In this document: piece after piece, positions 43,854 to 54,016 of the stretch
Layout of the letters: each line of letters starts with the position of its first letter
How positions within the stretch are numbered: the first letter of the stretch is position 1
Source: Candidatus Scalindua sp.
GTDB lineage: Bacteria; Planctomycetota; Brocadiia; Brocadiales; Scalinduaceae
Reading direction: 5' to 3'
DNA length: 64,000 nucleotides
NCBI GenBank assembly: GCA_031316155.1
Contig: JALDRB010000008.1
Coordinates: forward strand, 1 to 64,000
Notes under the pieces: model-generated
What the model saw: the letters and a program-made list of their open reading frames with translations, nothing else
Told to the model about the DNA's origin: nothing
The model's database searches: none
Translations under genes and position numbers: made by a program

Positions 43854-44780
43854 ATGCACAGCTCTTTATTTCGATCTCTTATTTTCATCCTATTGTTTTT
43901 CGGTTCATCATCAACATCAGCTGAGATAATTACGCTTCAAAATGGAGATACGTTACACGCCGTTGTTAAAAAGAAAACCGATACACAGGTATATATTGAA
44001 CATGAAAATCTTGGCGCCTTTGCAATTATCCGGGAAGACATCGCATCGATCAATTACGAAGAGAAAGCTTTACCTGGCAAACAAGTTTCAAGTACCCCTT
44101 TTGTTGATAAAGGCCTTTTCTACTCAGGATTCTTTCGCAACTGGAAACGTTCTCTTGAAGTCGGCCTCAACGGAGCGGCCGGTGTCTCAGATAATTCGAA
44201 GTTTCGTTCAGCATTAGAATTGAGATACGAGGATTATAAAAAACGCTGGCATTTTTCAATGTTCTACCTTCTGACCGAGGAGAATAAAGAGACTGAAGAA
44301 AACCGTTTGACTGCTAATCTGATTAGAGACTGGCTCCTTCCGAATACGAAATGGTTTTATTTTTCCAAATTTGGTTATGACTGGGATCGATTCAAGGATT
44401 GGGATTATCGCACAAGAACATCATCAGGGCCCGGTTATGAATTTGTCAATAACGAAAAATTGAAGATTCTCAGCAGGTTTGGACCAAGCATCTATCATAC
44501 AGTAGGCAGGGATTCTAATACGACGGTAATTGAAGCGGACTTTGGTGTTGAAATGATGTGGAAAATCAGAGACAAACATACGCTCGGGCTCACTAACGAT
44601 TTTTACCCAAGCATATCAGACAAGGGAAATTACCGTAACGTAACCACTCTTGATTGGAAGATTGATTTAAATTACTACCGTGACTTGGGCGTAAAATTTG
44701 GAGTATACAATGAACTTGATTCAACCGAAATGGAACGATACGATCTCAAGTACAATATTTCCCTGGTCCTGGGGCTGTAA
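43854..44780 (+). CDS. DUF481 family outer-membrane protein
   Basis: A 308-residue exported protein: signal peptide (SLIFILLFFGSSSTSA), a short SHD-like segment (ITLQNGDTLHAVVKK, about 25-70), then a DUF481 beta-barrel of alternating aromatic strands (YFSKFGYDWDRFKDWDYRT, GPGYEFVNNEKLKILSRFGP) ending in LVLGL at the outer-membrane-type C-terminus. E. coli YdiY and similar proteins are of this class; function is unclear. The ATG follows AGGGAGAAG. The SLC12-like gene begins 79 bases after it. Confidence 0.85.
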   Translation: MHSSLFRSLIFILLFFGSSSTSAEIITLQNGDTLHAVVKKKTDTQVYIEHENLGAFAIIREDIASINYEEKALPGKQVSSTPFVDKGLFYSGFFRNWKRSLEVGLNGAAGVSDNSKFRSALELRYEDYKKRWHFSMFYLLTEENKETEENRLTANLIRDWLLPNTKWFYFSKFGYDWDRFKDWDYRTRTSSGPGYEFVNNEKLKILSRFGPSIYHTVGRDSNTTVIEADFGVEMMWKIRDKHTLGLTNDFYPSISDKGNYRNVTTLDWKIDLNYYRDLGVKFGVYNELDSTEMERYDLKYNISLVLGL

Positions 44781-44859
44781 AAAAGGATATTAACGAAGCC
44801 GTTCATATACCGATTCAGAAGAGCGGCAATCAGAAGCTGTTGTTTTTACATGTTGATCA

Positions 44860-47406
44860 ATGATAGTTCAAGACCGGACTAAAACATACGCAACGAAAGA
44901 GAAAGCAGGAACGATGGGAATGTTTACCGGGGTATTTACTCCCAGTATCCTGACGATTTTAGGTATTATTCTCTTCCTCCGGTTGGGTTATGTAGTTGGC
45001 AATGCCGGCCTGGGTCGTGCGCTGATCATTCTGGCATTAGCCAACGGGATCTCTCTCCTGACCACCTTTTCTCTCTCTGCCATTGCTACCAATTTGAAAG
45101 TTAAAGGTGGCGGGATTTACTATCTTATCTCACGCACTCTCGGTCTTGAATTCGGAGGGGCTATCGGCATAGTTCTTTTCCTTGCCCAGTCGCTCTCCAT
45201 AGCATTTTACTGTATCGGCTTTGGTGAAGTGCTGACAGAGGTTATTTCTCCTGAAAGAGAAATTCTTCCTCAGATGATCGCAGCCGCTTCGGTAGCTTTT
45301 CTGTTCATATTTGCCTGGCTGGGGACAAATTGGGCAACACGTTTTCAGTATGTAGTTATGGGTATACTTGCTGCTGCGCTCTTATCTTTTTTTTGGGGTG
45401 GTTTAACACAATGGAATAACGATACATTAATACAAAACTGGCCACATTCTGATAAAGGGTTACCTTTCTGGAGCATTTTTGCAATCTTTTTTCCGGCAGT
45501 CACTGGTTTTACCCAGGGCGCAAGCATGTCGGGGGATTTAAAAGATCCAGGGAAAAGCCTGACTCTTGGCACCTTCCTGGCAGTCGGCATCTCAATATTG
45601 ATATATTACCTTGCCGGAGTTGTCTTCGCTGCATCTCAGCCTGCTGATGTCTTAATCAGCGACTACGGTGCAATGAAACGTGTTGCCGCTGTTGAATTTC
45701 TTGTCATAGCCGGTGTCGTTGCCGCAACTTTATCTTCTGCTATGGCTTCATTTCTGGGAGCCCCCCGCATTCTTCAGTCTCTTTCTTCCGACCGTATCTT
45801 TCCATTTTTGCTCCCTTTTGCCAAAGGATACGGTTCTGCTGGAAATCCCCGTCGCGGAGTCATACTCTCTGCCGGAATTGCTTTTGCCACCATAGGCCTG
45901 GGTAAACTGAACATTATTGCACCGGTTGTATCCATGTTTTTCTTAATCTCATATGGACTTTTGAATTACGCTACCTTTTTTGAAGCCAGGACAGCCAGCC
46001 CATCGTTTCGTCCAAGGTTCAAATTGTACAATGCTTATATCAGTCTCGCTGGCGCAGTGGCATGTCTCTTCGTCATGTTGGCCATAGATTTAACCTCAGG
46101 TGTGATTGCGGCTGCTATTTTATTTGCAATCTATCAATATCTTAAAAGAACTGCCGGCCCTGCACGCTGGGCAGACAGTCGCCGTTCATATCATATTCAG
46201 CGAGTTCGAGAACACCTTCTCGCCGCATCAAAGGAGCAGGAGCATCCTCTCAATTGGCGTCCTCAGCTGCTTCTGTTGTCTGATAATCCTCAACGCCGAA
46301 AGCAACTGCTTCATTTTGCATCATGGTTTGAGGGTGAATGCGGATTCATAACTGCCGTCAAGATAATTTATGGAGAGGGAACAAGAATGCTTAAACGCAG
46401 AGAAGAAGCTGAGGAGGAATTGCGGAACGATATTCGTGAGAATAACATTGAAGCATTTCCCCTGGTTGTTGCAGCCACCGACTTGAACCAGGGAATACAC
46501 ATGCTCGTACAGGCTCATGGGATCGGTCCTCTCAAAGCAAATACGATTCTATTAAACTGGCTGGAGAATAAGTCTGAAGGCAGAAATATTCGAGAGTTGC
46601 TTTATGTCCGTCATTTGAAAACCGCTTTCAGACTGGGATGCAATATTATTATTCTGGATGCGAAACTTGATGAATGGAACAAACTCCTCCCGTTACCATC
46701 CAGGGATCGTCGTATAGATGTCTGGTGGTGGAATGATAACAGTAGTCATTTAATGCTGCTGCTTGCTTACTTGATGACTCGATGTGATGCATGGGAAGAA
46801 TCGAAGATCAGGGTAATGGCTCCCTGTTTGTTTCATAGACAAGATGAAACAAAAAAACACCTTCAAAAAAAACTGGAAGAAGTGCGCATCGATGCCGAGT
46901 TAGAGATAGTTTTTGGTGTTAGCACTGATGTGATTGTAAATCAGTCTGCAGATGCGGCTCTTGTATTTCTTCCATTTCGCCTGAGTGGTGATAAGCCTCT
47001 CAGTCCACTTGGTAATCCCATTGATCAAATTCTTGAGTGCTTGCCAATTACCGCTTTAGTTCTGGCTGCGGAAGACATAGTTTTAGACGCCGAACCGGAG
47101 GACGGAAAAGCAGGAGAGATTGCAGCAACATTGGATGCTGTGGCTGATGCAGAAAAACTGGCCCGCAAAGCGGAGAAAGAGACGGTTGATGCAACTGAGG
47201 CATTAACCGATTTAAAAAAAGAATTAATACAGATGGAAGAAAAAACGGACAAGTCTGAGGTCGATGAATTTACCATATTTGAGCTTAAAAAAGCAGTCAG
47301 GGATGCCGAACAACGAGTAGAAATCACAGCGAGAAGGTCAGCCAAACTGAAAGCGAAAGCGGAGGATACTGCCCAAAGTGCCAGGGAAGATGGGTATACA
47401 AACTGA
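44860..47406 (+). CDS. SLC12-like (cation-chloride cotransporter/APC) permease with C-terminal coiled coil
   Basis: An 848-residue carrier. The first half has about 12 helices with FTGVFTPSILTILGIILFLRLGYVVG, the hallmark of SLC12 cotransporters and their prokaryotic relatives; KVKGGGIYYLISRTLGLEFG and FPAVTGFTQGASMSGDLKDP are also typical. The C-terminal soluble part (about 450-730) resembles the SLC12 regulatory domain. It ends in a coiled coil rich in Ala, Glu and Lys (KLARKAEKETVDATEALTDL). It may move K+/Na+ with Cl-, or amino acids, in symport. The ion set cannot be told from sequence. Confidence 0.85.
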   Translation: MIVQDRTKTYATKEKAGTMGMFTGVFTPSILTILGIILFLRLGYVVGNAGLGRALIILALANGISLLTTFSLSAIATNLKVKGGGIYYLISRTLGLEFGGAIGIVLFLAQSLSIAFYCIGFGEVLTEVISPEREILPQMIAAASVAFLFIFAWLGTNWATRFQYVVMGILAAALLSFFWGGLTQWNNDTLIQNWPHSDKGLPFWSIFAIFFPAVTGFTQGASMSGDLKDPGKSLTLGTFLAVGISILIYYLAGVVFAASQPADVLISDYGAMKRVAAVEFLVIAGVVAATLSSAMASFLGAPRILQSLSSDRIFPFLLPFAKGYGSAGNPRRGVILSAGIAFATIGLGKLNIIAPVVSMFFLISYGLLNYATFFEARTASPSFRPRFKLYNAYISLAGAVACLFVMLAIDLTSGVIAAAILFAIYQYLKRTAGPARWADSRRSYHIQRVREHLLAASKEQEHPLNWRPQLLLLSDNPQRRKQLLHFASWFEGECGFITAVKIIYGEGTRMLKRREEAEEELRNDIRENNIEAFPLVVAATDLNQGIHMLVQAHGIGPLKANTILLNWLENKSEGRNIRELLYVRHLKTAFRLGCNIIILDAKLDEWNKLLPLPSRDRRIDVWWWNDNSSHLMLLLAYLMTRCDAWEESKIRVMAPCLFHRQDETKKHLQKKLEEVRIDAELEIVFGVSTDVIVNQSADAALVFLPFRLSGDKPLSPLGNPIDQILECLPITALVLAAEDIVLDAEPEDGKAGEIAATLDAVADAEKLARKAEKETVDATEALTDLKKELIQMEEKTDKSEVDEFTIFELKKAVRDAEQRVEITARRSAKLKAKAEDTAQSAREDGYTN

Positions 47407-47923
47407 AAAACCTGAAAAAATGCCTCCATGAACACCCTAATTCCAAGTAGGGAATTAAAAAATGAATAAACCGTTTAGTTTTTTTATCATAATAAGGGAA
47501 AATTTGAAAACCGCCTGTCTGCGCCTGCCTGTGCGATGCACGCAGACAGGAGCGTACTCGCACGGGTAGATAGGTTTTCATTTTGAACTGATATAAGGTT
47601 CCAGTGCATCTTTAGTAAATGGCATTTCGGTAGCGTAATTAATTACTTATCCTCCCTGTATTAAGATAGGTAATTACTATGTTTACAAAAGGTAAAGTAT
47701 TATATAAAAGAAAAGAACGTTGCAATATTTCAACTATTTCTTATTTCATTAGAGCAGCTAAGCAAAATGTCAGATCAACTTTCTTCCGGAGAAACCCTCG
47801 GTTCAACTAATATAATAGCCACCACATAACAGGAACAGTTGTCTTTAATTTAATGCGAGGAAATTCAATAATTGTTAAAGAGGGATTAAATTTACACAAA
47901 GGAAAATCAAAATCGTTTTATAT
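47407..47923. other. Non-coding gap with one GC-rich palindrome
   Basis: Contains palindrome D at 47524-47550 (CCTGCCTGTGCG / CACGCAGACAGG) flanked by GAAAACCGCC..GGTTTTC, so it is nested in another AT-rich hairpin (about 47507-47580). I see no gene in the rest. Confidence 0.5.
47524..47550. repeat. GC-rich palindrome (family D)
   Basis: The same 27-mer as inside repeats A4 (24639-24665) and A5 (37120-37146, reversed). Here it lies outside family A. Confidence 0.8.
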
Positions 47924-48014
47924 GTGCGTTATCACATACCCAAAATGGCGTTAAGCAACGACATGGACGTCGTTGTAGCAATTTTGAAAGAGTTGCGCAG
48001 GAAGCGCTAACTCG
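47924..48014 (+). repeat. Family B structured repeat, copy B3 (uninterrupted)
   Basis: 91 bases: GTGCGTTATCAC, then CAAAAT...ATTTTG closing an inner stem CAACGAC/GTCGTTG, then 3' stem GAGTTGCGC-AGGAA-GCGC(T)AACTC. The right end overlaps the stop codon of the exchanger gene on the minus strand (TAG of CTAACTCGA). Confidence 0.87.
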
Positions 48015-49002
48015 AATGTAACGTTCGCCACAGGGTATAGCCGGCATACAGGCCAAGTAAAAATATCCCCTCAAGTCGAATGATACGGCGTTGATTGCTG
48101 ATGGAGAGTGGAAGTAATATAACTGCCAGAAAAAGCATCATGAAGAGGTCTGTGTGACCCGATGAAGGAATTGCAATGGGTTTTATCGATGCACCAAGAC
48201 CGGTGATAAAAAGGAGGTTGAAGATGTTTGAACCAACAACATTCCCCACTGCCAGTTCTGCCTCTCCGCGCCAGGCGGCGATAACGGAGGTAATCAATTC
48301 CGGCAAGCTGGTTCCTACTGCAATAATGGTTAATCCAATGATGACCTCAGGCACACGGAATAATTGAGCAAGTTTTATGGCTGAATCTACAGAAATTTTA
48401 CCGCCGGTAATTAATAATGCCAGACCGGCAAGGGTAAGAGAAAGATCGATACCTATTGACCTCCACCGTACCGGTACTATAAAATGCTCACCCTTTTCCC
48501 TTGCCTGTACGACAAACAGGTCGGTTGATTTTCGGTTTAAGACACCGCTTATGGTGTAATAAATAAACACACAAAAAAACAATAAAAGCAGTAATCCATC
48601 TGACCGGTCATACATCTCCCCGGCATTTCTAAAAAAGGTATCATATCCCATAATAACTGCTGCTACTGAAGCGAGAAGCATCATGGGGATTTCCCGGGTA
48701 ATTACAGAACTTTCAATTTTCAGAGGTTTGATAATGGCTGCGCAGGCAAGCACCAGGCCTATGTTCGCAATATTCGACCCGATGATATTGCCGAATGAGA
48801 TATCGCTGTTTCCTTTCAGCGCCGCCAGCATGGTTACCGTCAATTCCGGGGCGCTGGTACCAAAGGCAACTACAGTCAAACCAATCACGAGGGGAGAAAT
48901 GCCAAGATTTTTTGCTAATGAGGATGATCCCCGTACCAATACGCTCCCTCCTCCAAGGAGCAAACCCAAACCAGTTATCAAAAGGAGTATGCTGTATATC
49001 AT
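48007..49002 (-). CDS. CaCA family Ca2+(Na+/K+)/H+ antiporter, YrbG-like
   Basis: A 331-residue cation exchanger with two inverted halves, each with the alpha repeat: first [21 protein letters not shown] followed by [16 protein letters not shown], second [21 protein letters not shown] followed by [16 protein letters not shown]. The ion-binding Glu residues (SAPEL and SLPEL) and the Asn of GSN are intact. Its last codons (HSS-stop) are supplied by the 3' end of repeat B3. Directionality and ion (Ca2+ or Na+) are by family. Confidence 0.92.
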   Translation of the reverse strand: MIYSILLLITGLGLLLGGGSVLVRGSSSLAKNLGISPLVIGLTVVAFGTSAPELTVTMLAALKGNSDISFGNIIGSNIANIGLVLACAAIIKPLKIESSVITREIPMMLLASVAAVIMGYDTFFRNAGEMYDRSDGLLLLLFFCVFIYYTISGVLNRKSTDLFVVQAREKGEHFIVPVRWRSIGIDLSLTLAGLALLITGGKISVDSAIKLAQLFRVPEVIIGLTIIAVGTSLPELITSVIAAWRGEAELAVGNVVGSNIFNLLFITGLGASIKPIAIPSSGHTDLFMMLFLAVILLPLSISNQRRIIRLEGIFLLGLYAGYTLWRTLHSS

Positions 49003-49051
49003 AAAGAGAAGATTTTTCCTGAATCAGGCCTTCTGTGATTCTAAACACTAA

Positions 49052-49440
49052 ATTTTCAGGAGTTAGCCGCAGGTTTTAACCTGCGATGGGCCGGCACACG
49101 AACACAGAATTACGCAGGCTTAAATCTATGAGGAAATTCAATGGTGCCAATATTGTTGGCGGGTAAGAAACCCGACCGGATGACTCGGTCGTACGGATAA
49201 GCACCAAATAATAAATTCCAAATAACAAACAAATCATAACCAGCCCCCTTCCGAACCGGCACGGGCGGGCGACGTGCATTCCCGCCCGAACGTACCGTTC
49301 GGTACGGGTGTGGCTGGCGGGTAAACAAACACAAAAACCCAAACAGACTGGTTTTGATCATTTCTGTCTGCCGACAGGCAGGGGGACATTGAATTTTGTA
49401 ATTTGTTTGTTGTTTGTGGTTTGAGATTTGTAATTTTTTA
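49052..49440. repeat. Mosaic of palindromes in the gap before the beta-CASP gene
   Basis: In order: a hairpin GCAGGTTTTAACCTGC (49060s); an AT-rich arm AATTCCAAATAACAAACAAAT (about 49213); palindrome H, CCCGCCCGAACGTACCGTTC with GGTACGGG at 49281-49308; a CTGTCTGCCGACAGGCAG hairpin (about 49365-49382); then the opposite arm ATTTGTTTGTTGTTTGTGG. The outer AT-rich arms are roughly complementary, so GC-rich palindromes are nested inside a larger AT-rich inverted repeat. No gene is visible. Confidence 0.6.
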
Positions 49441-49578
49441 ACCCCTGTTTGGTTTTGGTTCGTCCAAGTTACGCATAATAAAGACGCAAGAATTTGCCGA
49501 AGGCCTAACTTTGTCGGTTACCAGATTGAAATCTCTCTATAACCAGGTTAAGCGAACCCCTGTATGATTCTGAAATTA

Positions 49579-50970
49579 TTATATCGTTACATCCTCCAGA
49601 CAAAATGGGGCATATGCATCTATGTGCAGCTGTTTTTTTATCGTTTCAGCAAACCCCAGGGCGGTTTCTTCTTCACCGTGCATGACAAAAATACGACGGG
49701 GTTTCTTTTTAAAAGCTCCGAGCCACTCAAGAAGTCCTTTCTGGTCTGCATGGGCAGAAAATCCGCCAATGGTATAAATTTTCGCTTTGACGGCAATCTC
49801 CTCACCCAGAATCATTACCTCTTCTGCCCCATTGATTATTCTTCTTCCCAGGGTTCCCCGGGCCTGATACCCGACAAAGATGACACTGCATTCTTCGCGC
49901 CATAAATTGTGTTTTAAATGATGGAGAATCCTGCCTGCATTACACATTCCACTGGCAGAAATGATAATTGCCCCACGCTTTATTTTATTGATCTCGACGG
50001 AATCCTTAACGGATTCTGTAAATTTCAGGGAGAAATTATTTCCGGAAAATTTTCCTTCTTTGACAAGTTCCAGGGTTTCTTCATCGAAGCATTCAGGATG
50101 AGCCAGGGTAATGCCGGTTACCTTTATCGCCATGGGGCTGTCAAGGAATACCTTCAGGGGTTTGAGCTTTCCTTCTTTAGAGAGTTGTTTCAATATATAG
50201 AGGATATTTTGTGTCCGCCCTACGGCAAAGGCAGGTATGATTACGTTTCCACCTCTTTCCAGCGTTTCTCTTACGGCCTGACAAAATTCCTCTGTCGTCT
50301 CCTTAATATCTTTATGTCTTCTATTCCCGTAGGTAGATTCAGTAAATACATAATCTCCTTCTTCAATTATGGTCGGATCCTTTACAATCGGAGAGTCTTT
50401 CTGGCCGATGTCCCCCGAAAAAACGAGCTTTTTTTCCTCGGCGCCGTCATTCACCCATAACTCCAGGATGGCGGAACCCAAAATGTGACCAGCATCCTGA
50501 AATCTCGCCTTTACGCCATTTCCTAATTTCACTGTTTCGTTGTAGGCAACATCCTGAAAACAGGCAAGGCTGTCTGTCGCCTCCTCCACAGTATAGAGCG
50601 GTTGTATGGGAGGTTTTCCCGCCCTCATGCGCTTTCTATTTTCCCACTCAGCATCACGCTCCTGTATATGCGCGGAATCCAGAAGCATAATGTTGCATAA
50701 CTCAACGGTCGTTTCTGTCGCAATAACTTTTCCCCGAAAACCTTCCTTCACCAGTCGTGGGATCAGCCCTGAATGGTCGAGATGGGCATGGGTTAACAGC
50801 AGGTATTGTATGTCAGAAGGTTTAAAAGGGAAAGGATCTTCGTTCCTCTGCTCATCCTCTCTGGTGCCCTGAAAGAGCCCACAATCAACCAGAAGATGTG
50901 TGCTATTCGATTGAATGTGAAAACAGGAACCAGTAACCATTCTTGTAGCGCCAACAAAAGTAATTTTCAT
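49579..50970 (-). CDS. Metallo-beta-lactamase/beta-CASP ribonuclease (CPSF73-like)
   Basis: A 463-residue RNA-processing nuclease. The MBL motif 2 is LTHAHLDHSGLIP (HxHxDH), motif 3 DAGHILGSA, motif 4 FSGDIG. The beta-CASP cap has the A motif FTESTYGNRRH, the B motif ISASGMCNAGRILHHL, and the C motif GFSAHADQKGLL near the end with FVMHGEE. It should act as an endo- and/or 5' exoribonuclease. It has no N-terminal KH domains, so it is the bacterial short form. The P-type ATPase gene lies 85 bases upstream on the same strand. Confidence 0.93.
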   Translation of the reverse strand: MKITFVGATRMVTGSCFHIQSNSTHLLVDCGLFQGTREDEQRNEDPFPFKPSDIQYLLLTHAHLDHSGLIPRLVKEGFRGKVIATETTVELCNIMLLDSAHIQERDAEWENRKRMRAGKPPIQPLYTVEEATDSLACFQDVAYNETVKLGNGVKARFQDAGHILGSAILELWVNDGAEEKKLVFSGDIGQKDSPIVKDPTIIEEGDYVFTESTYGNRRHKDIKETTEEFCQAVRETLERGGNVIIPAFAVGRTQNILYILKQLSKEGKLKPLKVFLDSPMAIKVTGITLAHPECFDEETLELVKEGKFSGNNFSLKFTESVKDSVEINKIKRGAIIISASGMCNAGRILHHLKHNLWREECSVIFVGYQARGTLGRRIINGAEEVMILGEEIAVKAKIYTIGGFSAHADQKGLLEWLGAFKKKPRRIFVMHGEEETALGFAETIKKQLHIDAYAPFCLEDVTI

Positions 50971-51056
50971 AACGTTATCTCCTTACTATTTTAGATTGCG
51001 AAGCCTGTTCCGAATATCATGAAGAGTCCCGCCGAGTCCGTAAGTAAATTTGCCTT

Positions 51057-53801
51057 TCAATTCTGGACACTCTTCTTTAGATATTTCTCTTCCCCGTTAT
51101 TCCTTTTTTTGAGTAATATTTTTTCCAGTTCAACAAGAATAAATACTGAAGATGCAATCAAAACGATAAAGATCCAATTTTTCCACGTAAGGGGCTTAGT
51201 CCCAAAAATCTGCTGCATCGGCGGGGCATACGTAAATCCCATCTGGATAACGATCGTTGCCGCGACCGCAATCAACACGTACCGATTCCCGAACAATCCT
51301 TGTACGCTCAAAACTGATCTTCTCAGATAACGGGTATTGAAGAGGTAAAAGACCTCAAACATCACAAGGGTATTTACCGCCATGGTTCTTGACTCTTCGA
51401 GGGAAGCGCTATGGAGGCTATCCCATAAAAAGAGACCAAAGGTACCCAGGATAATGATGAAAGAGACAAAGAGGATTCTCCAGGCTAAGAAAAGCGAGAG
51501 AATCGGTTCGCTGGGGTTCCGTGGCGGTTTATTCATTGTTCCATGTTCGGGTTGCTCAAATACCAGCGATAAGCAAAGGGTAACAGCCGTAATCATATTA
51601 ACCCAGAGGATCTGAATGGGGGTGATCGGCAGCATTCGACCTGACAGTATGGCAACAATAATCATTCCTGCTTCACCAACATTGGTAGGCAGGATAAAGA
51701 TAATCGATTTTTTTATGTTATCATAAACTCTCCTGCCTTCTTCCACGGCGCTTACAATTGATGAGAAATTATCATCTGTCAACACCATTTCTGACGCCTC
51801 TTTCGATACCTCGGTACCCTTAATACCCATGGCAATACCAACATCCGCCCGTTTCAGTGCAGGCGCATCATTCACTCCGTCTCCCGTCATTGCCACCACT
51901 TCACCGTTACGTTGTAATGACTGGACGAGACGTAATTTGTGCGCCGGACTTACCCGGGCAAATATATCCACGGCTTGTACTTTTTGACTTAACTGATCAT
52001 CCGTGAAGGTATCTAATTCATTACCGGTCAGTACCATCTTATTATTCCCGATACCCAGCTGGGCGCCTATGACCTGTGCGGTCAGCGCGTGATCGCCGGT
52101 GATCATTTTCACCCTGATACCAGCACCCTTACATTGTTTTATCGCTGCCATTGCCTCTTCACTGGGCGGATCAATTATGCCGAAAAATCCGAGCAGTGTC
52201 ATACCTCCCTCTACATCAGCAAAATTGATCTGTTGTTTTTCACTTGTTATGGTTTTACATGCCACTGCGATCACTCGTTGTCCCCTGCTTGCAATCTCCT
52301 GAATTTTATCCTGCCAATAGGGGATGTTCAGGATAGTTTCTTTATCATAACACCGATGATGAGTACAGAGTTCTAATACCCGCTCCGGGGCGCCTTTCAA
52401 GTAGATAAACCGGTGACCGTTATGGTCGTGATGCAGCGTTGCCATGAAGCGGTGCTCCGATTCAAAAGGAATGGTATCAATACGCGGTATATTTTCATTT
52501 TCAAATGAGTGTTCTATACCCGCCTTTTTCGCCAGGGTAATCAAAGCACCCTCGGTAGGGTCACCCTGCATGCACCATTTTCCCCCGATTTCATTCAATG
52601 TAGCGTCATTACAGAGAAGGGCGGCACGCGCCATATCTCCTATTTCAGGGTAATCCTTTAAGGAGGTATCTTTCCCATTCAAGGAAAACCCCCCATGGGG
52701 ATCATATCCAACCCCACTGACATCAAAGGTATTGTTCACCGTAACAACCGTCTGAACCGTCATCTCATTACGCGTTAAGGTTCCTGTCTTGTCAGAACAG
52801 ATAACCGTAACGGAACCGAGGGTTTCCACTGCAGGAAGACGCCGTATAATGGCCTTCCTCCGTGCCATCGACTGGACACCAACTGCCAATGCTATGGAAA
52901 TGATTGCGGGCAGTCCCTCGGGAATTGCCGCGACAAAAAGGCCAACAGTTGCAAGGAACATATCCACAAAGGAGTAACTTCTTACAAACATACCGAAGAG
53001 AAACGTTGCGATAGCTATGGAAACAATTGCCACCGTCAATTGCCGGCCGAATTCTGACATCTGTTTGAGTAATCGGGTGGTTAAAGGCGCAACCTGTGCA
53101 AGCATTGAACTGATTCTCCCGATCTCCGTATCATCACCGGTGCCAACAACAACGCCTTGCCCTTGGCCATAAGTTACAAAGGTACCGGAAAAAGCCAGGC
53201 AGGTTCTGTCACCCACTGTTTTATCCTTTTCCATAGAGAGTGTTGTCTTTTCTACCGGAACAGACTCTCCGGTGAGCGCAGATTCATCAATTCTGAGTTC
53301 CCTGACCTTAAATAAACGAATATCTGCCGGAACCTTATCTCCTGATTGCAGAAGCACGATGTCACCCGGTACAACACGGTCCGCGGGAAGTATGATACGT
53401 TTATTATCTCTCAATACGGATGCCTGAAGAGAGAGCATGCTCCGAATCGCATCCAGGGCCTTTTCCGCTTTACCCTCCTGAATGAATCCGATCAGCGCGT
53501 TTAAGACAACCACGCCAAGGATTATCCCTGAATCAAACCAGTGACTGAGCAATGCGGTGATAAAAGCTGAACCAAGAAGCACGTAGATGAGAACATTGTT
53601 TATTTGAGCGAAAAGCCTTGAAATAAGACTCCGTTTCCGAGGAGGTGTCAGTTTATTTGGTCCGTGTTTTAACAAACGCTGCTCTGCCTCCGCCTGCGAT
53701 AACCCTCCGGTCTGGCTCCCGATTTCGGGAAAAACCTCCTCGATGTCCATTGCGTGCCAGGGAATACTCTTTACATCATCTATTTGCTTTACATCAGTCA
53801 T
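51057..53801 (-). CDS. P2-type cation-transporting ATPase
   Basis: 914 residues: actuator TGESVPVE, phosphorylation site CSDKTGTLTRNEM, hinge TGDGVNDAPALKRADVGIAMG and about ten helices, with the N-terminal cation-ATPase domain (WHAMDIEEVFPEIGSQTGGL). Helix M4 keeps AAIPEGLPAI and M5 has TNVGEAGMII, as in Ca2+ pumps. Helix M6, where Ca2+ pumps have N-x-x-TD, reads WVNMITAVTLCLSL, so one carboxylate of the calcium site is missing. I therefore call the class but not the ion. ATP hydrolysis drives export or exchange at the membrane. Confidence 0.9.
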   Translation of the reverse strand: MTDVKQIDDVKSIPWHAMDIEEVFPEIGSQTGGLSQAEAEQRLLKHGPNKLTPPRKRSLISRLFAQINNVLIYVLLGSAFITALLSHWFDSGIILGVVVLNALIGFIQEGKAEKALDAIRSMLSLQASVLRDNKRIILPADRVVPGDIVLLQSGDKVPADIRLFKVRELRIDESALTGESVPVEKTTLSMEKDKTVGDRTCLAFSGTFVTYGQGQGVVVGTGDDTEIGRISSMLAQVAPLTTRLLKQMSEFGRQLTVAIVSIAIATFLFGMFVRSYSFVDMFLATVGLFVAAIPEGLPAIISIALAVGVQSMARRKAIIRRLPAVETLGSVTVICSDKTGTLTRNEMTVQTVVTVNNTFDVSGVGYDPHGGFSLNGKDTSLKDYPEIGDMARAALLCNDATLNEIGGKWCMQGDPTEGALITLAKKAGIEHSFENENIPRIDTIPFESEHRFMATLHHDHNGHRFIYLKGAPERVLELCTHHRCYDKETILNIPYWQDKIQEIASRGQRVIAVACKTITSEKQQINFADVEGGMTLLGFFGIIDPPSEEAMAAIKQCKGAGIRVKMITGDHALTAQVIGAQLGIGNNKMVLTGNELDTFTDDQLSQKVQAVDIFARVSPAHKLRLVQSLQRNGEVVAMTGDGVNDAPALKRADVGIAMGIKGTEVSKEASEMVLTDDNFSSIVSAVEEGRRVYDNIKKSIIFILPTNVGEAGMIIVAILSGRMLPITPIQILWVNMITAVTLCLSLVFEQPEHGTMNKPPRNPSEPILSLFLAWRILFVSFIIILGTFGLFLWDSLHSASLEESRTMAVNTLVMFEVFYLFNTRYLRRSVLSVQGLFGNRYVLIAVAATIVIQMGFTYAPPMQQIFGTKPLTWKNWIFIVLIASSVFILVELEKILLKKRNNGEEKYLKKSVQN

Positions 53802-54016
53802 AGTAAATACTCCTGAGAATCGGTTCTCAAAGATACTGCATACAGGCAGAAATGATTACATATCCTCTTACTGCTTTACCCTGTTTGAGATAATTGTACT
53901 TCTCATAATGAATTCTGATTGGTATAATTCGCCTTTACTTTTCAAGAAAGTTAAAATACCATCGAAATCATAAAATGCAACATTTTTACTCTTTCTGATC
54001 CAATAGATTATGGTCA

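Noticed and set aside
49076-49361. Two overlapping minus-strand frames of 83-88 codons
   Set aside because: They are built from the palindrome mosaic (Arg/Pro-rich from GC-rich hairpins) and have no family features.
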